Shown here: positions 1-4,362 of the stretch, in pieces
How positions within the stretch are numbered: the stretch's first letter is position 1
How the letters are laid out: the number at the start of each line of letters is the position of its first letter
DNA from: Nitrospira sp. UBA6909
Lineage (GTDB): Bacteria > Nitrospirota > Nitrospiria > Nitrospirales > Nitrospiraceae
Assembly: GCA_002451055.1 (NCBI GenBank)
Contig: DKBD01000064.1
Location: 1-5,211 of the forward strand
Length of the DNA stretch: 5,211 nt
Reading direction: 5' to 3'
Notes under the pieces: model-generated
The model's database searches: none
Told to the model about the DNA's origin: nothing
The model's input: the letters and a program-made list of their open reading frames with translations, nothing else
Program-made: the position numbers and the translations under genes

Positions 1-127
1 CTCCCCATTCAATACCAAGCTTGCCCCTACCGGCAGCGCTTCAGGCATAGCTTCGCTTCACAGGAATTCATTCGATAACCGCACGCGGATCACAACATAG
101 TCAAGATAGCAAAGCCTGATAATCATC
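1..127. other. Left flank of the insertion sequence, no gene recognised
   Basis: No frame on either strand reads as a recognisable protein. None of the plus-strand frames resembles an RND permease, so this flank is not the missing front of the efflux gene found on the other side of the IS. A GATAAT hexamer at 118-123 could be a -10 box pointing towards the transposase, but nothing resembling a -35 lies 16-18 bp before it. The exact left end of the IS is not determined and may fall within roughly 105-130. Confidence 0.4.
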
Positions 128-135
128 TAGCCGGC
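128..135 (+). repeat. Candidate left sub-terminal inverted repeat of the IS
   Basis: TAGCCGGC is the reverse complement of GCCGGCTA at 1652-1659. It is only 8 bp and half of it is the self-complementary GCCGGC, so a chance match is quite possible. It is the best inverted match seen between the two ends of the element. Confidence 0.25.
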
Positions 136-197
136 TTCTTCGAGAGGCAGTACGGTTGGTGGCAAACCAATCCACCCACTCAGAGAAGGAGGCGACC

Positions 198-1226
198 ATG
201 ACATGGTACGCAGCGATCGATTTACACTCCAGCAATAATGTGACGGTCGTGATTGATGATCACGATCGAGTGGTGTTTCAGAAACGCTTGGCCAACGATC
301 TGGCCGTGATCCTCAAGGAACTCGCGGGCTACCAGGCGGACCTTCACGGCATCGCGGTTGAGTCGACCTATAACTGGTACTGGCTGGTCGATGGGCTGAT
401 GGAGCACGGGTATCCGGTGCATCTGGTCAACACGGCGGCGATTCACCAATACGAAGGACTCAAATATACCGACGATCAGAGCGATGCGCGCTGGCTGGCT
501 CACCTGCTGCGGTTGGGCGTCCTCCCCGAAGGCTATATTTATCCTCGTGCGGATCGACCCGTACGTGATCTCCTCCGCAAGCGCAGTCAGATGGTGCGGC
601 AACGCACCACCAATCTGTTGAGCATTCAGAGTTTGCTGACCCGCAACACCGGCCGTTCGCTCAACGCCAATCGGGTCAAAGCACTCGATGGCCCCCAGGT
701 CGATGCGCTGTTGCCTAATGGCGACCTTGCCCTGGCCGTCAAAGCCAATCTGTCGATGATGTCGAGTGCCGATGCCCAAACCGAGCTCTTAGAGCGCACG
801 ATCTTGACCCGCGTCAAGCTTCGCCCACCATTCAGTCTGTTGAAGTCTGTGCCCGGGATTGGAGATGTGCTCGCGCTCACGATCATGCTGGAAACCGGTG
901 ACATCGGCCGGTTTACTCGGGTAGGCCACTTTGCGTCCTACTGCCGCTGTGTCGGCAGCGCAAAAATTAGTAACGGGAAGAAAAAAGGCCAGGGCAATAC
1001 CAAGAACGGCAACAAGTATTTAAGCTGGGCGTTTATCGAAGCGGCTCACTTTGCGGTGCGCTACAACGCGACGATCAAGCGGTTCTATGAGCGCAAGAAG
1101 GCCAAGACCCAGATGGTGGTGGCCCTCAAAGCGGTCGCGCACAAGCTGTGTCGAGCGTGTTACCACATGATGCGCAACCAAGTCGCCTTTGATCTGAGCA
1201 AAGCCTTCGGGACGAACGCCGTGTAG
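198..1226 (+). CDS. IS110-family DEDD transposase (bridge-RNA-guided recombinase)
   Basis: A complete 342-residue recombinase. The ATG at 198 is chosen because AAGGAGG (186-192) sits five bases before it; a GTG at 156 in the same frame has no such site. The N-terminal RuvC-like DEDD domain shows the expected acidic residues: D8 in AAIDLH, E55 in IAVEST, and D93/D96 in the KYTDDQSDA stretch. A helical linker (~120-205) follows. The C-terminal Tnp_20-type domain starts at the helix-hairpin-helix-like SVPGIGDVLA (217-226) and contains GRFTRVGHFASYCRCVG and the GKKKGQGNTKNGNKYLSWAF region. S258, in ISNG, is the likely nucleophilic serine by analogy with IS621. In characterised IS110 members the protein and an element-encoded bridge RNA cut and join target and donor DNA. 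No frameshift or missing motif is seen, so the enzyme is probably active. It reads towards the hairpin-rich segment at 1227-1550. Confidence 0.93.
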   Translation: MTWYAAIDLHSSNNVTVVIDDHDRVVFQKRLANDLAVILKELAGYQADLHGIAVESTYNWYWLVDGLMEHGYPVHLVNTAAIHQYEGLKYTDDQSDARWLAHLLRLGVLPEGYIYPRADRPVRDLLRKRSQMVRQRTTNLLSIQSLLTRNTGRSLNANRVKALDGPQVDALLPNGDLALAVKANLSMMSSADAQTELLERTILTRVKLRPPFSLLKSVPGIGDVLALTIMLETGDIGRFTRVGHFASYCRCVGSAKISNGKKKGQGNTKNGNKYLSWAFIEAAHFAVRYNATIKRFYERKKAKTQMVVALKAVAHKLCRACYHMMRNQVAFDLSKAFGTNAV

Positions 1227-1550
1227 ACAACTGGGAGGGGGCCGTGAGCTCGCATTGGGGTTGGCCGCAACCACTGAAGCCTGATTCGCCGTGGTCCCGT
1301 CCCTTCGAAACCACCCGCAAGGGGGTGACCGGTTGGGACGCCCACGCTGCGAGCCATACAGGGGTTGGACCTGAAAGGGAGCCAGTGGATCTGTGAATCC
1401 GCTACCATTGGCGGCAGCGTGGTACCGATAGTTTTCTGGGGCACCGACGAGTGCCAGGGGCGGAACGAATGCGCATGGACGTATTCTTCCCATGCCTTGA
1501 TCCTGATGGGTGACTGGTGCGGACCAACAGTCTGACATCGTCTGACACGA
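1227..1550 (+). ncRNA. Candidate bridge/seek RNA region of the IS110/IS1111 element
   Basis: This non-coding segment directly follows the transposase stop and is rich in local stems. Seen directly: CGTCCC 1298-1303 with GGGACG 1335-1340, enclosing CACCC 1312-1316 with GGGTG 1323-1327; AGTGGAT 1384-1390 with ATCCGCT 1397-1403 (six-base loop); GGCAC 1440-1444 with GTGCC 1451-1455 (six-base loop); GCATGG 1473-1478 with CCATGC 1490-1495 (11-base loop); and GACTGGT 1512-1518 with ACC 1523-1525 plus AGTC 1529-1532 (GCGG loop, three-base bulge). Known for the family: IS1111-type elements encode the guide RNA downstream of the transposase. That this stretch is that RNA is inferred. Its ends, and the target- and donor-binding loops, cannot be fixed without relatives. 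Minus-strand frames open here look like chance. Confidence 0.42.
1530..1549. repeat. Two tandem copies of a 10-bp unit near the IS right side
   Basis: GTCTGACATC is followed immediately by GTCTGACACG: eight identical bases, then two that differ. The first copy overlaps the 3' arm of the 1512-1532 stem-loop. Such a repeat could mark an end of the RNA gene or a protein-binding site, or be coincidental. No copy was seen at the left side. Confidence 0.5.
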
Positions 1551-1568
1551 AAACAGGGGCGCGGCCCC
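1546..1568 (-). terminator. Possible rho-independent terminator read on the minus strand
   Basis: GGGGC (1556-1560) and GCCCC (1564-1568) form a perfect five-pair GC stem with a three-base loop. Read on the minus strand the stem is followed by TGTTTTCGTG, a short interrupted T-run. It would stop transcription entering the IS from the right, for example read-through from the minus-strand pair ending at 1989. The T-run is weak, and the hairpin may instead belong to the non-coding part of the IS. Confidence 0.3.
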
Positions 1569-1651
1569 GAACGATCACCGCCGTAGCGAGAAGATTACCG
1601 AGAGGAAACAAGAACATTCTGTTCACGGACACGTGTGTGCCTACTTGACTT

Positions 1652-1659
1652 GCCGGCTA
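1652..1659 (-). repeat. Candidate right sub-terminal inverted repeat of the IS
   Basis: GCCGGCTA is the inverted partner of 128-135. It lies two bases after TTGACT (1645-1650), a perfect-looking outward -35 hexamer, and just before sequence that may already be RND-derived. It is short, so it is only a hint of the element's right end. Confidence 0.25.
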
Positions 1660-1682
1660 ATGGGCGACCCCATTAACGCTCG

Positions 1683-1976
1683 GTCATTCTTGTGCATCAG
1701 ATTCAAGTCGAGAGAGAAGCAGGTCGCTCGGATTGGAATGCCATTGTTGAGGCTACTCTGTTGCGTTTCCGTCCGATCATGTTAACCGCAGTGGCCGCGA
1801 TCCTTGGCATGGTGCCCATTGCCCCGACTGTCTTCTGGGGGCCAATGGCCGCCGCAATCATGGGTGGTCTGGCCGTGGCAACTATGCTCACGTTGATTTT
1901 TCTGCCGTCGCTGTATGTCGTCTGGTTCCGGATCCGCGAAGAGGCGTCGAAACCTGCAGAGGCAGCTCCGTCCTGA
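1683..1976 (+). pseudogene. C-terminal remnant of an RND efflux permease (HAE1/AcrB-like)
   Basis: The frame from VILVHQIQVE to the TGA at 1974-1976 matches the end of RND inner-membrane permeases. It contains the conserved LLRFRPIMLTAVAAILGMVP loop and helix, followed by the last transmembrane helix around GGLAVATMLTLIFLPSLYV and a short polar tail ending EAAPS. Intact RND permeases have about 1,040 residues, so only the final ~95 remain, covering the last two membrane helices. An in-frame TAA at 1674-1676 closes the frame just upstream, and GTG at 1692 has no ribosome-binding site. In the neighbouring frame 1657-1680 reads LMGDPINA, loosely like the GMLIKNA motif expected before VILV, so the homology may begin near 1657 with small indels. 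No other part of the pump is in the window. The remnant alone cannot function; it marks an IS-associated deletion or rearrangement. Confidence 0.8.
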
Positions 1977-1988
1977 CAAGAAACATGT

Positions 1989-2138
1989 TTATTCTGCCCC
2001 TCTCCAGGAAAACAAAACCACGGCCAGCGGTATTTTCGTGGGACATGGCATTGCAGCGCAGTTCAATATCGAGGAATACGGGTGGATCGCGTAGCCTCTG
2101 TTGAAGGCGTCGGATGACAAGCTCTGACGCATGTTCAT
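1989..2138 (-). CDS. Small ORF (49 aa) with a strong ribosome-binding site, function unknown
   Basis: This short minus-strand frame begins MNMRQSLSSDAFNRG and ends FSWRGAE. It is supported by its start: AAGGAGGTGAT lies directly before ATG at 2138, a near-perfect Shine-Dalgarno, with a second in-frame ATG at 2132. It sits 30 bp after the stop of the Sel1-repeat gene on the same strand, so the two could share a transcript. The middle holds two cysteines (residues 27 and 32), and a short hydrophobic stretch (PLAVVLF) follows near the C terminus. I do not recognise a family. The plus strand over the same stretch is also open (ending GHGIAAQFNIEEYGWIA at 2091) but lacks a start with a ribosome-binding site. 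The ORF could be a genuine small protein or the truncated front of a lost gene. Confidence 0.42.
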   Translation of the reverse strand: MNMRQSLSSDAFNRGYAIHPYSSILNCAAMPCPTKIPLAVVLFSWRGAE

Positions 2139-2168
2139 ATCACCTCCTTGCGTTGTACATATCCCGAT

Positions 2169-2675
2169 CTAGCCGCATTCCTTAAACTGGGATTGCTGAC
2201 AACGCCGCGCCAGCTCTCGCGCCTCCTCGACCTGTGCAGCCGTCATATTTGAAGTCAGCTGATCTCGACGTGTCAAAGCGGCCTTCCCTTCATTGCCAGG
2301 CAGCATGGCACCAGCGAGATGGTACCACATGAACGCACGTACCACGTCTTTCCGGACGCCTCGACCTCTTTCATAGATCAGGCCAAGATTGCTCTGCGGA
2401 CCAACGTACCCCTGTGCCGCTGCTTTGTGGAACCACCCCAATGCCGTTGTGTAGTCCTGTCGGACGCCTCGTCCCTTTTCATGCATCAACCCTAGATAAA
2501 ACTGGGCCTCTGCCACGCCTTCTTCCGCTAAAGGACTAAAGAGGCGGGCCGCCTTGGTATACTCACCACGGTCGTAAGCAAATTCCGCTTCTTCAAGAGA
2601 ACCTGCAGCCACAACGGATTGCGCGCCTGCTACACAAGTCAAAGCCAAGAGAAGTAGAGGAAAGAACCACTGCAT
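2169..2675 (-). CDS. Exported Sel1-repeat (TPR-like) protein
   Basis: 168 residues. Residues 1-24 form a Sec signal peptide: a hydrophobic core FFPLLLLALTCVAGA, then a small-residue site near VVAA, so the mature protein is probably periplasmic. Sel1-like helical repeats follow. Residues 27-54 are a TPR-like first unit (AEFAYDRGEYTKAARLFSPLAEEG). Residues 55-90 (AEAQFYLGLMHEKGRGVRQD then ALGWFHKAAAQG) and 91-126 (SNLGLIYERGRGVRKD then AFMWYHLAGA) are two textbook Sel1 units. A polar helical tail ending in two cysteines (159, 167) closes the protein. Sel1 proteins act as protein-protein scaffolds; no partner can be named. AGGAAGG lies about ten bases before the ATG, slightly far but usable. The gene is divergent from the one at 2942 and may be cotranscribed with the small ORF ending at 1989. 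Confidence 0.88.
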   Translation of the reverse strand: MQWFFPLLLLALTCVAGAQSVVAAGSLEEAEFAYDRGEYTKAARLFSPLAEEGVAEAQFYLGLMHEKGRGVRQDYTTALGWFHKAAAQGYVGPQSNLGLIYERGRGVRKDVVRAFMWYHLAGAMLPGNEGKAALTRRDQLTSNMTAAQVEEARELARRCQQSQFKECG

Positions 2676-2941
2676 TGATCACCAACCTTCCTTTCACTAA
2701 GATCGTTACGCCATCAAGCTGTTGCGACAAGTCTACTGTAAAATTTGGGACCAATTCATCATTTCTCAAGCAAAGGGAGGGAGGGAGAGACAGACCGGAT
2801 AAAATGGTGTCGGCTGGGTGTGTCACGTGCGCTGAGTATTACTCTCTCGCAGAGAACGGGCGTCTCGACAGAATTCTATGATTGGGATAATCTCGGGTTC
2901 CGGTATGGCGTTGTCGGTATCCCCGCACAAAGGAGGATTGC
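2676..2941. promoter_or_regulatory. Divergent intergenic region between the Sel1 gene and the small exported protein
   Basis: The 266 bp must hold promoters for both directions. For the plus gene a plausible pair is TCGACA (2865-2870) and GATAAT (2886-2891), but the 15-bp spacer is short. No convincing minus-strand promoter could be picked. AAAGGAGG (2929-2936) is the ribosome-binding site of the plus gene. A purine run of GGGA repeats lies at 2775-2786. Open frames crossing this region lack start signals and family features, so I treat them as chance. Confidence 0.35.
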
Positions 2942-3322
2942 ATGAATCGCGGGGTGTGGGTCGCGGTCTGTAGCCTGTCGCTGAGCGTCGGACTTGGCAT
3001 TGCGGTAACGATGACAACAGTAGCGGCGGAGGAAGGAGGCATAGACCTGAATAGCCCGGAGGTCATCAAGGCTGCGCTCGATCAACCGATCGGCAAGCGA
3101 GTGAAGGTCAAATTAGAGTCGGGTCAGGACCTGGAGAGCAAAGTCGCCAAAGTCGGAGCTCACGCCCTGCAGCTGACAGAATTGACCGATATGGAATTCT
3201 ACAATGCCACCGTGAGGTTTGAAGGGTATCTCAGCGGTGATCATGAAGATGCGCACAAAATAAGCATTCCGGCAACGGCTTGTTGCAATGCTCACAGGTT
3301 GGACGGAGCTCTAACATCATAG
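2942..3322 (+). CDS. Small exported protein with LSm-like pattern, probably frameshifted
   Basis: The ATG at 2942 follows AAAGGAGG with a five-base gap, an excellent start. Residues 1-29 are a signal peptide (core VAVCSLSLSVGLGIAVTM, then TVAAEE), so export is expected. The mature part has a compact beta-rich pattern: IGKRVKVKLESGQDLESKVAKV then ALQLTEL and MEFYNATVR, reminiscent of an LSm/Hfq-type small barrel. That fold is my inference. As read, residue 92 is followed by an unrelated 34-residue tail (FEGYLSGDHEDA and onward). Dropping one T from TTT at 3218-3220 gives instead LKGISAVIMKMRTK and a TAA at 3261-3263, a 106-residue protein with a natural final strand. A stem-loop begins directly at 3264. 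The gene therefore probably carries a one-base insertion (or a sequencing error); its intact span would be 2942-3263. Confidence 0.72.
   Translation: MNRGVWVAVCSLSLSVGLGIAVTMTTVAAEEGGIDLNSPEVIKAALDQPIGKRVKVKLESGQDLESKVAKVGAHALQLTELTDMEFYNATVRFEGYLSGDHEDAHKISIPATACCNAHRLDGALTS
3264..3291 (+). terminator. Stem-loop right after the restored stop of the exported protein
   Basis: GCATT (3264-3268) pairs with AATGC (3287-3291) and GCAAC (3272-3276) with GTTGC (3282-3286): ten pairs with a three-base CCG bulge and a five-base loop. It starts the base after the TAA at 3261-3263. There is no T-run after it, so it may be a 3'-end stabiliser or a weak or rho-assisted terminator. Its position supports 3261-3263 as the original stop. 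Confidence 0.45.
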
Positions 3323-3430
3323 GTCTGCTTCGTTTCGGAATCGACGTCCGAACATTCCACGTGTTCGAGTCTGGCTGGTCTATGGTGAGTTAGGAGATCC
3401 ATATTAAAGTGCGCGCGTGGAGGGGTGCCG

Positions 3431-3450
3431 CCCTTCGGCTAGCTCAGGGT
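3431..3450. repeat. REP-like imperfect palindrome
   Basis: CCCTTCGGCTAGCTCAGGGT has outer arms CCCT/AGGG around GCTAGC. It resembles the scattered CCTTCGAC-AGGCTCAGG type palindromes common in intergenic DNA of several bacterial phyla (recollection, not checked). Only one copy is in the window, so its repetitive nature is inferred. Confidence 0.33.
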
Positions 3451-3821
3451 AAAGATGGCGTAGCGGCCACTAGAGATGCAAAGTCAAGAACTGCCCCCTC
3501 GTTTCTCCAATGTTTGCTCAATAGGCGTCCTGCCCTTCTTCCGCTAAGGCCTGTGGTTTTAGGGTCAGACTTTTATATCTTGACTATCTAGCCATCTGCT
3601 CTACAGACGTCCTGTAATTGATTGGCACCCAACATGTATTCGGTCGGCGACTCACCCAAGCAATGACATGATCGAGCACCAGAGAGCTTGAGAATCAAGA
3701 ACGACGCACCATAAATCAGAAAGCTACTGACTGAAATACGGATAGCCCAGATAGCAAAACCTGCTCCCCCTTTGTTGGTACGGATAACCCCCGCCAGTGC
3801 TTCGTTTGTTTATCATGCTCG

Positions 3822-3843
3822 CTCATGCCTGACGGCATATGAG
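3822..3843. other. Intergenic hairpin of unknown role
   Basis: CTC-ATGCC (3822-3829) pairs with GGCAT (3834-3838) and GAG (3841-3843), with a TGAC loop and a two-base AT bulge. It has no T-run on the plus side. It lies about 50 bp before the promoter of the toxin-antitoxin operon, so it could insulate the operon or be incidental. Confidence 0.3.
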
Positions 3844-3895
3844 TGAAGCAGCAGGACATTCTCCGCACCCATGGACTGCGGACTGCCTCGCTGAC

Positions 3896-3924
3896 TTGAC
3901 CTGATACTTACCACCGTATAGCAT
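3896..3924 (+). promoter_or_regulatory. Putative sigma-70 promoter of the toxin-antitoxin operon
   Basis: TTGACC (3896-3901) is a five-of-six -35 box. With a 17-bp spacer it faces TAGCAT (3919-3924), a four-of-six -10 box; TATAGC (3917-3922) is an alternative with a 15-bp spacer. Transcription would start within or just after the repeat at 3923-3940, so a repressor bound there would block it. Confidence 0.5.
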
Positions 3925-3940
3925 TTAGCTAATTTAGCTA
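3923..3940. promoter_or_regulatory. Palindromic and tandem operator for antitoxin autorepression
   Basis: ATTTAGCTA occurs twice in perfect tandem (3923-3931, 3932-3940). The same bases contain a perfect inverted repeat, TAGCTAA (3926-3932), central T, TTAGCTA (3934-3940). It overlaps the end of the -10 box and lies 13 bp before the Shine-Dalgarno of the antitoxin. Phd/YefM antitoxins bind palindromes at their own promoters, so this is the natural candidate operator; binding itself is inferred. Confidence 0.6.
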
Positions 3941-3963
3941 TTCTCTTTCTCTTGGAGGGCATG

Positions 3964-4362
3964 ATGCCGACACTCACATTCAGGAACCGCCGCGGACGGA
4001 TCGTCAACATCGCCACTGTTGCGGCAACAAAAGCCAAGAACGAGTTCGGTGCAATCCTGGAGCAAACCCTGCACGACGGCGCAGTCGCCATTACCCGTCA
4101 TGACGCTCCCAAGGCTGTGCTCCTCTCAATGGCCGAATTTGAATCGCTGGTGCAAGACCGCAACACCCCCCTTGACGAGCTCAGCGAGACATTCGACGAA
4201 TTACTCTCCCGCATGCAGACACCACGAGCTCGAACAGGCGTGGAATCCGCCTTCGGCGCTTCTCCTGAAGAACTGGGCCGCGCAGCGGTCACAGCTGCCA
4301 AACAACGGCATGCGCCTGCCCGTAAGCGGACGCGACGTGCGGCGGGCTCCGCACGGACATGA
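3964..4362 (+). CDS. Phd/YefM-type antitoxin of a type II toxin-antitoxin operon
   Basis: 132 residues from the ATG at 3964. GGAGG (3954-3958) is five bases before it; the ATG at 3961 is only two bases away and a TTG at 3952 lies upstream of the GGAGG, so 3964 is preferred. Residues ~12-65 show the Phd/YefM fold: IVNIATVAATKAKNEFGAIL (the Ser/Thr-x-x-x-x-x-Phe helix used in DNA binding and dimerisation), then GAVAITRHDAPKAVLLSMAEFESL. Residues 66-132 are a long extension: an acidic helix (DELSETFDELLSRM), then an Ala/Arg/Lys-rich tail (KQRHAPARKRTRRAAG). The extension is expected to wrap and neutralise the toxin. Its stop overlaps the toxin start by four bases (ATGA), giving translational coupling. 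It is likely an autorepressor through the 3923-3940 palindrome. Confidence 0.85.
   Translation: MPTLTFRNRRGRIVNIATVAATKAKNEFGAILEQTLHDGAVAITRHDAPKAVLLSMAEFESLVQDRNTPLDELSETFDELLSRMQTPRARTGVESAFGASPEELGRAAVTAAKQRHAPARKRTRRAAGSART

Larger units (their letters stand above)
128..1659 (+). mobile_element. IS110-family insertion sequence, probably IS1111-like (approximate ends)
   Basis: The element is identified by its intact transposase (198-1226). The ends are tentative: the only good inverted match found by eye between the two non-coding sides is TAGCCGGC at 128-135 against GCCGGCTA at 1652-1659, which would give about 1.53 kb. IS110-family elements lack classical terminal inverted repeats and usually make no target duplication; the IS1111 subgroup carries short sub-terminal inverted repeats and has its long non-coding segment after the transposase. 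Here only ~70 bp precede the gene while ~430 bp follow it, which fits that subgroup. RND efflux-pump sequence resumes by 1683 at the latest, so the right end lies before that. Confidence 0.6.
3323..3895. other. Intergenic stretch without a convincing gene
   Basis: About 570 bp. A 60-codon frame starting with GTG at 3409 has no ribosome-binding site, and its translation includes LRLAQGKD across a palindromic-repeat-like sequence at 3431-3450, so it is unlikely to be real. No complete tRNA or rRNA is seen. A hairpin lies at 3822-3843. Otherwise I find nothing beyond the promoter and operator that follow. Confidence 0.5.

Noticed and set aside
1..48. Minus-strand frame from ATG at 48 running off the left edge (MPEALPVGASLVLNGE)
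   Set aside because: It reads plausibly as a protein start, but only 16 codons are visible, there is no clear ribosome-binding site and no recognisable family.
156..197. Upstream GTG start for the transposase
   Set aside because: It has no ribosome-binding site, whereas the ATG at 198 has AAGGAGG at ideal spacing and gives the normal family N terminus.
1335..1670. GGGACGCCCA (1335-1344) pairs at 9 of 10 positions with TGGGCGACCC (1661-1670), as a guide-to-target match might
   Set aside because: The ends of the IS are uncertain, many offsets were compared by eye, and the RNA segment already pairs within a stem; chance is a sufficient explanation.
1972..2094. Plus-strand open frame ending GHGIAAQFNIEEYGWIA
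   Set aside because: It has no start codon with a ribosome-binding site and overlaps the better supported minus-strand ORF.
2775..2790. GGGA repeats as a G-quadruplex
   Set aside because: Only three GGG runs are present; a fourth is missing.
3431..3460. TAGCTCAGGGTA looks like a tRNA D-arm
   Set aside because: No matching acceptor, anticodon or T arm could be arranged around it.
3409..3591. 60-codon plus-strand frame
   Set aside because: GTG start without a ribosome-binding site, low-complexity translation over a palindromic repeat.
104..3763. AGATAGCAAAGCCTG (104-118) recurs with one mismatch at 3749-3763
   Set aside because: One 14-of-15 match is about what chance gives in 5 kb, and neither copy lies at a defined element end.
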